Source: Adineta vaga (taxonomy: Eukaryota > Rotifera). From it: a DNA stretch of 64,000 bases. The notes beneath the pieces were generated by a model. It did no database searches. It was not told the DNA's origin and worked only from the letters and a program-made list of their open reading frames with translations. Made by a program: the position numbers and the translations under genes. Positions 10,989 to 22,598 of this stretch are shown piece by piece (the first letter of the stretch is position 1; each line of letters begins with the position of its first letter). The stretch is from assembly GCA_021613535.1 (NCBI GenBank), contig CP075497.1:7192001-7256000 (forward strand), given 5' to 3'.

Positions 10989-13196
10989 TTAAGTTAATAC
11001 AACACGTTGTACAAGACCAACAGAACCTGGTGAAGGTGCACCTAAATCATCAAAGATAGTGATTAAATTATTCTTTGGCATTAACCAATCGGATGGAATA
11101 TGATAATATCGTTGTGTTGGTTCCATACAATTGATTTGCGCTTGTTGACAACAACATGGTGTTTTATCTTGACAAAAACCTTGAATTAACCAATAAAGTC
11201 CAAGATCATTACCATTAATAAATGCATGACCACGATTCAAACCTTGAGCATCGAGTAAAACAGGATTAGCATTAGTATCTTCTCTAACGAGATGATCGAG
11301 ATCGAATCTTGCTTGAAACCAAGTTATTGGTTTATTAATACCTTTTGTCCATTGAGTATTCCAATCGACTTTAGATGATCCTGATTCAGTATAAATCTGA
11401 AAATATTCTCCAACTAAACCTTTTTGATGTTCCCAGAGATTGTTTTGATCATTAGCTAATAATTGTCCATCAAGCCAAATATTTCCCACAATTCCTTTAT
11501 ATTCAAAATTATTTTCCTCGACACCATTATCTAATCCAAGTGAAATAGAAAGAATTTCAAATAGATATTGATGATTCGGTTTGAATGTTGAAAGATCGAC
11601 TGCAATAGTTGCTGTTAATCCACCTTTACTATGATCATGATCATCATATTCGCCAAGATATTCACCATTTAAAAAGAATAATAATGCATTAGATCGACGT
11701 GTTTCAACTTGAATTATTGCATGTGCTTGTGCTTGTGTTAGTGTAACATTACGACGATACCATAGATAGATAGTTTCATCATTAGTTATTTTAAGTTGTT
11801 CAATTGGATTTGGTGATGTGAGAACTGGTAAATTAGATTCCGTAGGTTCTGACCATGTTCGCCACTGAAGTGGACCAATAACAACAGGAAAGATTTCTGT
11901 ATTATCACTAGAAATATTACTTGTATTAGCACTATCCCATAATAAATTTAAATTACCATCAAATATACGAACAGAACGACCGGTCATAGAAATATTTTGA
12001 TTGCGAAAGAGTACACCTAATGTGTTATCAAATTGATTACAAACAAAATGAAGTGCTGATGCATAAGAATAAACAAATTGTTGAGTACCAGTTGACCATT
12101 TTGTACCATCCCAATATGGTAATGGTGTACGTGTTGAATAATCACGTAACAATATCTGAGAATAATCAGCAATTAAATGTTGAAGACGACTTAATTGTGT
12201 ATATTTTGGTTCATTAGGTGTACCATCTGCATGAAGTAGAACATCATCTGCATACATTGTTGTAATACCTGAACCTGCTGTTCGTCCATAATTATTGCCA
12301 CCATGCCACATATAATAGGAATGATAAGAACCACCTCCAGCAAACCATTCAGCAACTGAATAAGCAACATCCGTTGTTGTACGAATAGCAACAGCTTGAC
12401 CCCATGGTTGAAACCAACCTTCATTTTCCGTAAATAACATTGGTTTATCTGGATAATCATGCCGATGACGGTCAATCCAACCATCATCTAAACAATTACA
12501 TGAATTACATGTTTCAATAGTTGAATTCGCAGTATGACCATTACACATAATCCATGGGATTTGTGTAAAAGAAAGTTCATTTGTTACTAAACTACCACAC
12601 CAATCTACGTAGGCTTGATCATCACCATTATATTCATTTTCAATTTGAGCAAGAATTATAGGACCACCATTTTTTGCAAGATACGGATTAACATATTCAA
12701 CAATATTCATAACAAATTTCCGCATAGCCGTTTCCCAAGCTTGATTATGTGATCGAAATGACATATTCGGTATTTGATTGAGCCATGCTGGTAAACCACC
12801 ATAATTCCATTCGGCACATACATATGGACCAATGCGTAAATTAACAAATAGACCAGCATCAGCAGCATCTTGAAGAAATTTACTTAAATTAGCTCGACCA
12901 CTGAAATCAAGTACTCCCGGTTTTTGTTCATGAATATTCCAAAAAACATATGTTTGAACAGTATTTAAACCTTGATTTTTCGCCATTTTCATAATATAAG
13001 GCCACATACCAGGTGTTGAACGAGGATAATGAATAGCACCGGCGATGAGCATTGTTCGAGCGCCATTAACTGTAATTGCTCGATTATCATATGAAACTTT
13101 ATAAGGTGTTCCTCGAACATGTTCGTACGTAATAGGACTCGTACATATACCAGAGAAAATGCTAAGACAAGTGTAGAGAAAAATTAATAGATACAT
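10989..13196 (-). CDS. Secreted GH35 beta-galactosidase
   Basis: Intronless 735-aa glycoside hydrolase family 35 enzyme, predicted to release terminal beta-galactose from glycans outside the cell or in lysosomes. Residues 1-19 form a signal peptide. The TIM-barrel block shows QTYVFWNIHE (about 81-90), RIGPYVCAEWNYGGLPAW (121-138), the acid/base motif IENEY (Glu188) and the nucleophile motif TENEGWF (Glu257). MWHGGNNYGRTAG follows at about 296-308. The C-terminal half holds jelly-roll-like sheets with GHAFINGNDLGLYW near the end. The motif style (MWHGGxNxGRTAG, W-x-x-x-W-G) is closer to plant and bacterial GH35 than to animal GLB1, judged by eye. The absence of introns contrasts with intron-rich neighbours, which suggests acquisition by horizontal transfer (inference). 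Confidence 0.94.
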   Translation of the reverse strand: MYLLIFLYTCLSIFSGICTSPITYEHVRGTPYKVSYDNRAITVNGARTMLIAGAIHYPRSTPGMWPYIMKMAKNQGLNTVQTYVFWNIHEQKPGVLDFSGRANLSKFLQDAADAGLFVNLRIGPYVCAEWNYGGLPAWLNQIPNMSFRSHNQAWETAMRKFVMNIVEYVNPYLAKNGGPIILAQIENEYNGDDQAYVDWCGSLVTNELSFTQIPWIMCNGHTANSTIETCNSCNCLDDGWIDRHRHDYPDKPMLFTENEGWFQPWGQAVAIRTTTDVAYSVAEWFAGGGSYHSYYMWHGGNNYGRTAGSGITTMYADDVLLHADGTPNEPKYTQLSRLQHLIADYSQILLRDYSTRTPLPYWDGTKWSTGTQQFVYSYASALHFVCNQFDNTLGVLFRNQNISMTGRSVRIFDGNLNLLWDSANTSNISSDNTEIFPVVIGPLQWRTWSEPTESNLPVLTSPNPIEQLKITNDETIYLWYRRNVTLTQAQAHAIIQVETRRSNALLFFLNGEYLGEYDDHDHSKGGLTATIAVDLSTFKPNHQYLFEILSISLGLDNGVEENNFEYKGIVGNIWLDGQLLANDQNNLWEHQKGLVGEYFQIYTESGSSKVDWNTQWTKGINKPITWFQARFDLDHLVREDTNANPVLLDAQGLNRGHAFINGNDLGLYWLIQGFCQDKTPCCCQQAQINCMEPTQRYYHIPSDWLMPKNNLITIFDDLGAPSPGSVGLVQRVVLT

Positions 13197-14165
13197 ATTA
13201 GTTTCTTTTTAAAATACGTTTCGAAATGATATGTAATCTATATGAATATGTATGCGTTTGATAAATTCTGAAGTTATCTCATTCACCACGTTCTATTTTT
13301 GTTGGAGGTAAGAAATGAAAAAAAGTACAGACGATAACTATATGTTTAACAGTGATCTCGAACTTGATAATGAGAAGAAAAGAAAAAAAAAGAGAGGATG
13401 GATTGTTTGCTGATAATATGTGTGTATTCAAAGTGGCCAATTTGATAGTTAAGATGAAACCCTTTGGAAACAGAGGGCTGTCTATTATTTTTCTTTCGTT
13501 GAATGTTATCAAAATTTTTATCAGATGAAGCACGTCTTAGGTATACATAGTTTTCATAATGAAGCCGATCAAATTTATTATCGCAATATTGAAAACATAT
13601 GAGTAAATTTGCTGAGTCATATTTATTCAAAATGTTGTCTCTATTCGTTGTAGAACAGACAAATAGTAATGTGAATTAATTAAAAAGAGAGAAAAACGCT
13701 CTTTACAATAATTAATAACCTACTGTTAAGATTCGAATATAGATATAAACCAATTAGAAGTTCTTAGTACAATAGTCAATATTTTACTCATTTCATGCCT
13801 ACTAGTTCGATCTTTAATTTACAAGTTTAAGAGTACACAAATGATAATTTATAGAAGAAAAAAAACAACATCTATTTATTTCTTTTTTTGTTTGACTTCA
13901 TGCGTACTTTATATGTGTTTTCACTAACAACCATAATTATCTGACAATTATTAATCATTATAGAGAGAAAGAAAGAGAGAGAGTAAGATATAAAGAAAGA
14001 CAATAGAGATAAGAGAAGGAAAGAAATTGAGATATTCAATCTTTTTTTATCGGTGAACAATCGGCATCGAAAGGAAATGATGGCGATGATAATGATAAGA
14101 TTGGTGAGATCGTTTCTTGTCGAATTAGTCGATGAGACGGACTTGAAATACGATGATCATCCTAA
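13197..14165. other. Intergenic, no gene seen
   Basis: 5' region of the GH35 gene and 3' region of the Bora-like gene, both on the minus strand. A purine-rich GA tract occupies about 13965-14030. ORFs here are low-complexity and unsupported. Confidence 0.55.
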
Positions 14166-15633
14166 TCAATGAATAGAAACAAAAGAATTCTTTGATTTCA
14201 ATTCAATTTTATTTACTTCTGTTTCACTATCACAACGAGGTGGTGATTTAGGTCTTTGAGTACTTGTAATAATATTCGAGACTTGTCTATTTTGTTGTTG
14301 ATCATGAACATCATCATCTTCCGGAAGTAAACTAACATCATCCTCTTCTTCATCTTCAAATAAACGTCGTTTAAGAAAAGAAACATTATTTTGTACAGCA
14401 CTATGTGATAAACGAGATGAATGAGATGATTGATTGGTATTATTGAAACTAGTATCAAGCGAAGTAGTCTGCATTTCAGTACATTGTTCCATCATACAAG
14501 AATCAAAATCAACTGGTGGTCGAGATGGAACTAGAATTAAAAGAAAAAATTTCCATCGTTAATTGTTGCTGGCAATACATGTAAGCAAAGAACTCAAATA
14601 GTACTGAAGATTACTGTCGAAAAATTGATTACTTAATCTTTATAAAAAAAAAGATTATTGTTCTCCAAATTATAATTATGTAATGAAGAGTAGAATACGT
14701 CATTACACACGAGTACTTGGATTTAATTTTTGCGAATGTTGATCCGATATGTATCATTTGTAAGAACGATTACACACGGAGATTTTACTCGCACTTAAAG
14801 TCATATATATGTATATCTGGTTTTTATACACAAAACTTACAATCTCTTTGAAAGATTGATGTCGTTGTTTTAATATCAAAATGAGGAAATGGAGATGTCA
14901 TTGGATGAAGTGTAGATGTTCCAGAGTAAAATCCTTAAATGAAGGATCGAACATAGGTACTTTGTTTTTCAAATCACCTAAGCATATTTACTAACCATAT
15001 CCGTCAACTGTTAGCACTTTTTCTTGTTGATTATTTGGTGCGGCCGGTGTTGGTAGATGAAGTTTACTTGAACAAAACTCACTTGCCGCTCGTTGATAAC
15101 GTTGCATTAAATTTTCATCACTAAAAAATATCATTCATAGATCGATATAGAACATTGGCCGGAAAAAAAATCTACGTACAAAAGAGCAGCATCAATTTGA
15201 ATAAGATTTTCATCTGAAAACTTATTTGGATGAATTTCAGCTAATTGTTCAATAGACCAATCAAAAACAGAAGTTACTGTACTTGTCTAAAAAGGTTTCT
15301 TTTTCAAATGAAAAAGAAAACGAACAATTATTTATTTTAGAAAATATTCATTACTTTGTCATTCTCATCATTCTGTGAAAGTGCACGAAATATACTTGGA
15401 CTAGCAAGACGTTGTTTGAGATGAGCTGATGTTGGAGGATCAAATGGATTATGAACAATACGAAATAGAGGTGGTGTTTGATGGAATTGATAATCTTGTG
15501 AAATAATCATTTTTGTAAGAGGTGTATTATGAACATCTGGAGAAAATCGCCGTGGAAAATTTGTAGAAGAAAAATAATCATCATCTTCATCAAGATCCAT
15601 AGGATGAGCTGGACTTGACATCATGCCGATCAT
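14166..15633 (-). CDS. BORA: Protein aurora borealis (Bora)-like
   Basis: Cell-cycle cofactor: in animals Bora binds and activates Aurora A and promotes Plk1 activation for mitotic entry. Exons on the minus strand are 15633-15355, 15286-15180, 15120-14996, 14933-14841 and 14530-14166, giving 322 aa. The conserved Bora block is visible: HNPFDPP (61-67), ASPSIFRA, then FDWSIEQLAEI (about 101-111) directly across the first intron, as in vertebrate and insect Bora. Several Ser/Thr-Pro sites (FSPDVHNTP, LHPMTSPFP) suit Cdk/Plk1 regulation. The C-terminal third is acidic and disordered (EDEEEDD). It is shorter than human Bora (~559 aa). An acceptor-like tag lies 8 bp before the start, so the mRNA may be trans-spliced. 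It is divergent from the V-ATPase gene. Confidence 0.85.
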
Positions 15634-16735
15634 TCAAAAATCTATTCAAAATAAAAATGAATTGCTATCAATAGTAGAGTATTTTATTCTTAATCAATTT
15701 CTAATCTTATAACAAATAGTTGTAATTCAAAAATAACTATGATGACTTTGAAAATGATCAAATCCAATTTTCAGATTCATTTCAAGCTCGATTAACTATA
15801 CACAGAATGATTTAGTTTTTGAATTAATTCTTAAATCTAATCAGAAAATGAACTTTGAAACTTGTTCAAAACGAAGAAAAATAAATCAAACAACCGAAAA
15901 AAAACTACAGTAAGAGATAAGAAAAGAAAGGAAGCATTCTATCCACCAATCAAATTCTTTCTTCGATCCTCTCTTCAGAACTTTTTTCATTTATTATTTC
16001 GAATAATTCTAAATCTTGTAAAAACTCCTTCTTTATTCTATTTTCAATTTTTTTTTCTCATATTTATTCTAATTAAATTCATCATTAATATAAATGGAGA
16101 GAGTCAATAAACAAATTGAAAATGGATGAAATGACTCTATCTCTTGAATCACTTCTATTTATTATTATTTCCATTTCCAGTTGTATGTGTACATCATTTC
16201 TAATTCACTCGATAATCTTCTCGTATTCTCTTAAATTCTTTACGGAAGGCCTACATCAATGAAATCTTATCTATGTACTTCTACATGTTAAAACATGACA
16301 TAATGTTTGTCCACGTTCTATTCGTAAACAACATCTCTCGAATATTGTTTCACCATCGTCATATTCGTATCATCAGTTTTTTTACATCTTCTTTCGTTTA
16401 CTTTCAGTTTGAAATTAGCCCTCGAAGTGAAAACGACGTTGACGAAGATCCAATGGAAGAAAAGAATTTGATAAGAATAACGAATTTGCTACCCTTTCTC
16501 TAATGTGACTGTCTTTGATATTTATCTTTTGTCATCAGTTGTTAGTATAGAAGAAGAAGAAAAAGATGCACATTTCGTGTAGTTCGAACATCGATGTAGG
16601 CGTTACTTTTTCTTTTTATGCAAATACTAATTTATAAGTCGATGTGAATACAATCTTTCATAAACTCATCGCAGATCTTTTATACTTCTTTTCAGAATTT
16701 TAAACTTTTAGTACTTCATTCCATTTCATTCAACA
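15634..16735. other. Divergent intergenic region
   Basis: About 1.1 kb between Bora (-) and ATP6V0C (+), probably carrying both promoters. A T-rich acceptor (cag 16693-16695) precedes the ATP6V0C ATG. No gene seen. Confidence 0.55.
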
Positions 16736-17407
16736 ATGTCAGCCGTAACAGAAAAATGCCCAGCTTATTCACCGTTTTTTGGTGCTATGGGTGCAACATC
16801 AGCTGTCGTATTTAGTGGTAAGTGGACAATATAATTAATACTATTCTTTTTTTTATTAATTAGCATCTTGTTTTTGTATTTTCTAGCATTAGGTGCCGCT
16901 TATGGTACAGCAAAATCCGGTTGTGGCATATCAGCTATGGCTGTAATGAGACCAGAATTTATTATGAAAAGTGTTATTCCTGTAGTTATGGCCGGTATTA
17001 TTGCTATCTATGGTTTGGTTGTTGCTGTACTTATTGCTAACAACATCACTGGCGACAACTATGGTCTATACAAGTAAGATCAATATTCTTTTTGTTTGCA
17101 TCTATTTCTACTATATTTTTATTCCAGAGCATTCCTTCAGTTGGGTGCCGGTTTATCTGTTGGTTTAAGTGGTTTGGCGGCTGGTTTTGCTGTCGGTATT
17201 GTCGGTGATGCTGGTGTACGTGGAACTGCTCAACAACCACGGTAGATAATCATTGAAAGAAAAATTGTTCTATTGTTATCCGTTGTTCGAAATTTTAGAT
17301 TGTATGTTGGCATGATTTTAATTTTGATTTTCGCTGAAGTACTTGGTCTCTATGGTTTAATCGTAGCCTTAATTATGACCACTAAAAATCAACCTAGTTG
17401 CGATTAA
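16736..17407 (+). CDS. ATP6V0C: V-type ATPase proteolipid subunit c
   Basis: Subunit of the rotating membrane ring of the V-ATPase, which carries protons across endosomal and lysosomal membranes. Exons 16736-16817, 16887-17073, 17128-17241 and 17299-17407 give 163 aa, close to the family's usual ~155. Four transmembrane helices in two repeats are visible: [20 protein letters not shown], then the [11 protein letters not shown] loop, then a helix after [11 protein letters not shown]. The essential proton-carrying Glu lies in the fourth helix ([14 protein letters not shown], Glu141). [14 protein letters not shown] is the conserved cytosolic loop. Three introns split all repeats. The upstream cag acceptor suggests a trans-spliced housekeeping mRNA. 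Confidence 0.97.
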
Positions 17408-18719
17408 ATACAAATTCCTGATCATGAATACGCGCATATTTCTTTTCTTCTCTCAACCTTGATTTGTTCTGTTTGTCTATTTATTCTTTGTTGTACGTCT
17501 TGTCTTGAACATTTATCGATCGTTCGTTACCTCTTCGTTCTTTTCTTTTTCTATGTTCACGCGCGCCTAAGAGTATTTTTACAAAACATATATACGAAAA
17601 TGATTCCATTTCTAAACCATTTATATTTATTCCGTTTTATTTTTGATGATATTACAAAAAAAAAACCACACATATACGAAAACAATGTGCAATTTAATCA
17701 TACTGGTGTTGTATTCACATTTAGTTGATTTCTCTTTTTCTTTTCGTCTTTTTCATTATTGTTCTTTCTCATCGGTGTAAGTAGATATAAGTCAGTCAAT
17801 ATGGTGATTGTGTACCATCTTTCCCCTTGATTGTTCAGTGTTATATTATTTTTCAAGAACCTAAACATCACACATCTAAGTGTATCCCAAAAGATTCTTC
17901 GTCGTTATTTAGTCAATTTATAAGAACAAAATTTTATTTATAACCATTCAATTCTGAATAAACATGTCATCAATGATCGATAAAGAGATTCTTGATTAAT
18001 AGAGAAAACAAAAGTATAAATAGAAACTATGAAGTTTATTTAATTTCATTCCAAATCTTAGAGTATATCTAGTGTCTTTTATCTAATTTTACAAAAACGA
18101 AATGGCGAGACGACGGACAAGGACATTGCCTTACTTTTCGTTGAAAGTTTTTTTTCAAGGAGAATTAGTCTACTCAACATATCGTAAAAGCCTGCAATTG
18201 TGATTAGTAAGTGAAAGCTTTTGCATCAACGCTAAAATAACAAAAAATGATTCTTTTCCAGTTGTCAGCGAAAGAATATTAATCATTCAGGGATTTCCCA
18301 TAATGCTTTGTAAAAAATAATCTATTCGTGTTTTATCGAAGTCTTGGTAATTTTCTATGTATTCAATAGGTCTAACTAACTGTGTTAGTCAAAAGTTGAT
18401 GTGTAAGTATATTAGGATGACTTTATTTCAAATAGATCAAATGTATGCAGAGAACAACTTATATTTCGTCATTTGGTTATGTCACGTACGAATGTACACC
18501 CTTTTCTTACTCCTCCTATTTGTTTTCTTTTTTAATTTTTTGATTCATGAATTTCTTCATTGAAAAGAAATGCATTTTCTTTCTATTTCTGTTCGTCTAT
18601 TATGTTTTGGTCGATGAAACTATGGAATTTGTCAAAAGGCGATAGAAGAAAAAAAATGAAAAGAAACAAAGAAAGACTCGTGCAATTGGTAAGATCGTTT
18701 GCATTTCTATTTGTACGTT
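17408..18719. other. Intergenic, no gene seen
   Basis: 3' UTR of the V-ATPase gene and spacer. Frames at 17459-17728 and 18357-18563 are Phe/Leu-rich translations of T-rich DNA and are not supported as genes. Confidence 0.55.
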
Positions 18720-20281
18720 ATGTCTCGTGAAAGTATTTCTGTTTCATCTACACGAAGTAAACATTCCGTACCATCGAAATGTAATCGATCATTGAAGCCT
18801 CTAGAACACGTACCATCGTTACCCGATCAACTTCTTGCTCAATTACTTAAATTTCGTATCGATGGTCAATCAATCAATGCACGAAATGTCGGCGAACTCT
18901 ATCCCGGCTTAGATAGTTTACTTGTTCGATGTTTACGAACAGGTGATTATCGACAATTACATAATCGTTTAAATCGAAATTTAAAACCAGAATATTTATT
19001 AATAACTGGAAAACATATTCATATTAGTGTATGTTCAAGAACACAAGATATTTTAGAGAAATTAATTGAAATGGGAGCTACTGTTGGTAAGTAACTTTTG
19101 TTTATGAAAAATCAAAATTTCTTCGAGTAATCATTATTGAACGATGAATATTTACATTTGTCTGACAAATCTAATATTGAGTACATGATAAAATTAATAT
19201 TTGTGTGATTAGAATAGAAATTGTACTGGGATTCAATGTTCGTTCAAGAGTTCATTCTTCTCAAACATCAGTTTAATTTTAATCTCATCATTTAGATCTT
19301 CATTTCTATGAACCAACTCATAAGGAAGAACTTGAATTAATGTGTAAATATGGTTACAATATCAATGAACGTTTACCCAAATATAATAATCAAACACCGA
19401 TATCATTTTTTATAAATAAAAATTCTTCAATATCGATGTTTGATGTTCTAATCAGAAATGGTGCACGTTTTGATATTCAAGATGATCATGGTCAAACTTG
19501 TCTTCATATTGCTTGTCAATCAGCTATAACTGATCCTGTTTTTGAATTTATCATTAACAATACACCAGATTCATGTTTAAATATTCGAAATCAAATCGGT
19601 AGTACACCTGTTGATCTTATTTATTTATCCACATATGAACAAGCGAGTTTATCGCGAATGCGTCGTTTACATTTATTATTATCTCGAAAAGAAAGTAAAC
19701 TAACTCGATATGGTATGCGTGAACCTAATTTACTTGCTACGAAACAATATAAATTATTCAATATCTTAGCATGTAAAGAATTCTTATTAAAATATCGTCT
19801 TCGAGATATTTTCGAGCCATCAATATGTACATTGACATGGTGTATATTTCTATTCTATGATGTTCTTCGAGCATGTGAGCAACCAAATATTCATTTAAAA
19901 CAACAGACAATTCAACAACGTCTTGATAGTTATTTAATATCTATGATTGAAAATGGAGAAATTTCTTTGAATAAATTAATTTTTCGTCCAAATCGTTGTA
20001 TTGATAATCCATTCTATTTCTTATCATCAACATCCGATGAATTAGATCAACAAAGTTTAATTGAACGACACAATTCCATTTTACACATGGCACAAATCAA
20101 AAATCGATTATGTCAACTACGCACACAAACATTAACTTTAAAAGTTCTCTGTCGAATTAAAATAAAGAATGAAATTCAAACCTATCCAAATGATATTGTA
20201 AAATTAAATTTCATATCCAAAATTCAACAAGCTTATTTAACATTTTATAATCCATTTCTTAAAAGCGATGTAACAAATTGA
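18720..20281 (+). CDS. Ankyrin-repeat/SOCS-box (ASB-like) protein
   Basis: Likely substrate-recognition subunit of a Cullin-RING ubiquitin ligase. Exons 18720-19086 and 19296-20281 give 450 aa. An upstream in-frame ATG at 18699 would add MHFYLYV; 18720 is preferred because its N-terminus is polar. Ankyrin-type units are visible, e.g. ILEKLIEMGATV, NNQTPISFFINK, FDVLIRNGARFDIQDDHG, QTCLHIACQSA and NQIGSTPVDLIYL. The C-terminus (about 403-440) carries TLKVLCRIKIKNEI followed by IVKLNFISKIQQAYL, matching the SOCS-box pattern of an LCR-containing BC box and a downstream hydrophobic Cul box. The long middle region has no clear repeat. Assignment to a particular ASB is not possible. Confidence 0.72.
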
Positions 20282-20674
20282 ATAAATCCTAATTTTATCA
20301 CTGCTTCTTTATTTCTTTGATTAAATATAATAGATTTGGTTTGAACTTATACAAATATTTTGAATAAAATATAATCACACATAGCTTTTTCAAAATATCA
20401 CGTCGATGTGACTGATTAACTTGAGTATTTATAAGAGTTTATGATTTATTCACACTTTTAGAAAGTACAAAACGGATAGAACTTAGACAGAAATGACTTC
20501 TGTTGTTTCGTAAGGCGAATAGCAGCATAAGGGAGTATTAAGAAGCAGCAGTAAATTTATTTAGTAAAAATAAGAAAAAAAAGACCTTTTCTCTTTCTAT
20601 ATACACGAAATAATAATATTTTGTAAAATGAATAGAAATAAGATCGTTGAGTTTTAATATGCATTATGCTCATC
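20282..20674. other. Convergent 3' spacer
   Basis: Shared 3' region of the ASB-like (+) and RCAN (-) genes, AT-rich with AATAAA-like motifs on the plus strand (near 20364). No gene seen. Confidence 0.55.
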
Positions 20675-21681
20675 TTACTGATTTGCAGGTGGTCGTCGAG
20701 TTTGAATTAATGTTGGTTTGATTAATTTTTGACGAAGAGATTGATTTATATCATCAAGATTATTTTGATCATCGCATGTATGAATAACAATCGATGGTGC
20801 GTTGGAAAGATGTACATTTGAGAATAGTTCATGAGATTGATCTATAAAAACAAGGATTCAATTCTATGAAAATAATATTTTGTTGAAATTTACTTGGTTG
20901 TAGTTGAGCTATAGCAGCAATGAGATTTAAATCAACAATAGGTGGATCTTCAAGTTTTTGTTCCCAACCAACAGGTGGACTAGCAGGTGGAGATATAAGA
21001 AATAGTTTTTCTGGTTCAGGTGGACGTAGATATGTCTCCGAATTAGCTCCACGAAAAACAATTGGCTTAATATAAAACAAAATCAAAATATTCTTTTGAT
21101 AAGAAAAGAAAATTATTGACATACACAAGCAAAATATGTTTTTATAATCGTTCCATAAAATCGATATTCATGAAGATGTAAACGTGCTTGATATGCATTG
21201 TGTGAAGATGTAAATGTAATTCGGACACGTTGAAAAAATTTGAGATAAAGAACAATAATTTGAGGATCATAAACACGAAATAATTGTTCAAATTCATTCT
21301 TTTCAAAAAATGAAATCAATCAAAATAAATATTAAAAACAGACAAACAAACAATCTGTTACTTTTATATTTTGATCAGTAAATAATTGTGGAGGAACTGG
21401 TGTAATAATAAGACTATTCGGTAATGTTGATATATCAAAATCATCGTTTATATCGTGTTTTTGATTAGATTCATGTTGATGATGATGATTATTATTATTA
21501 TTATCGTTGCTGAGAGCATCTGTATCATCACTTATATAATTAATGAAATATTTTGATGCATCTTCATCATCTAATTGAACTGATTTAAGACCATGAGTGA
21601 TTTGATCAAGCTTAATAAAAGTACAAAAAATTGTATTCGATGAGTGATTGAAAAAATTCAACTTACTTTATCATCCGTCAT
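20675..21681 (-). CDS. RCAN: Calcipressin (regulator of calcineurin)
   Basis: Binds and modulates the Ca2+/calmodulin phosphatase calcineurin in the cytosol. Minus-strand exons 21681-21667, 21610-21362, 21298-21125, 21065-20894 and 20841-20675 give 258 aa. The RRM-like domain contains LFTDQNIK and LYLKFFQRVRITFTS, with NAYQARLHLHEYRFYG. The family signature FLISPPASPPVGWEQ (about 168-182), the phosphorylated SP-repeat, is followed by DLNLIAAIAQLQP and by PSIVIHTCDD near the C-terminus. The first exon codes only five residues (MTDDK). Residues about 30-65 hold an insertion rich in Asn/His/Asp (NNNNNHHHQH) that vertebrate RCANs lack. Confidence 0.95.
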
Positions 21682-22598
21682 GGTGTTGATTATTATGTAT
21701 TTTCTTCTTAGAAAGAATGAATGAATAGATTTGTTTTTTCAATGGTAAAATCAAGTGAATGCTAAGCACCAATAATTATCTATGTTAAAGCGACATCTGA
21801 ATTGATGCGAAAGCAATTGATACATTTCAAATCAGATGTTCACTAAATCTAAACATGTTTTATTGCTATTATTGTGTACCTACAAAAATAATCGTGCTAT
21901 TTTTTTAATGTTTATTAAAAGGATTACTTAGTTAGAAAAATCTTTTATGAACGTGATGATTGAAGTGGATTCTTTTGTGTTTGTACTTTAACGGAAACGA
22001 TAGCGATAAATGAGAAATATAAAGAAAAGTACTTTTTTTTCACTGTTTTTCTGAATAAAAATATTGATGGAACGATTCGAAGATTTTCTTTCTATATGAA
22101 CAAGTGTTTTTTTTTAATGAATTGTATATAAAGTTCTGTCATTGAAAATCTAAAATAATATGTCATCAAGTGAAAAGAACTAAAAAATCATGTTAACAGA
22201 TGATATTTAATATAAATGACATACTCTGATCAATTTATAAACAAAATTCACTTAATTTCACACTTTTACTTATAAATATTTGTTATAAGAGAAAAACAAA
22301 GAAGATGAATTATTTGGTATTCCAAACCGTAGAGTTATTTTTGATAGAAAGAAAGAAAAAAGTGATACAATGAGTAAAAAGTAAGTGAAAATGAAAAGAT
22401 AATTTACTTTGATAGCCCCTAAATGTTGCACGTATTAGATTATTTTAAAAATTTAACAAAAAAATGAAATATAAAGAAATCACAGATGTTTGTTAAAGGG
22501 AAAAGATTATTCAAGCTAAAACATTAATAAATAGATCAGATTGGAATTAGAATGAAAAAAAAAGAAAGAGAATGAAAATGTATTTTTGATTTTTAAAT
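21682..22598. other. Intergenic, no gene seen
   Basis: 5' region of RCAN and 3' region of the synaptophysin-like gene, both on the minus strand. AT-rich with no supported ORF. Confidence 0.55.

Noticed and set aside
12020-12217. Plus-strand ORF inside the GH35 gene
   Set aside because: Antisense shadow of a well-supported 735-aa enzyme.
17459-17728. 89-codon Phe/Cys-rich plus-strand frame
   Set aside because: Translation of T-rich 3' UTR sequence with no motif, start context or splice support.
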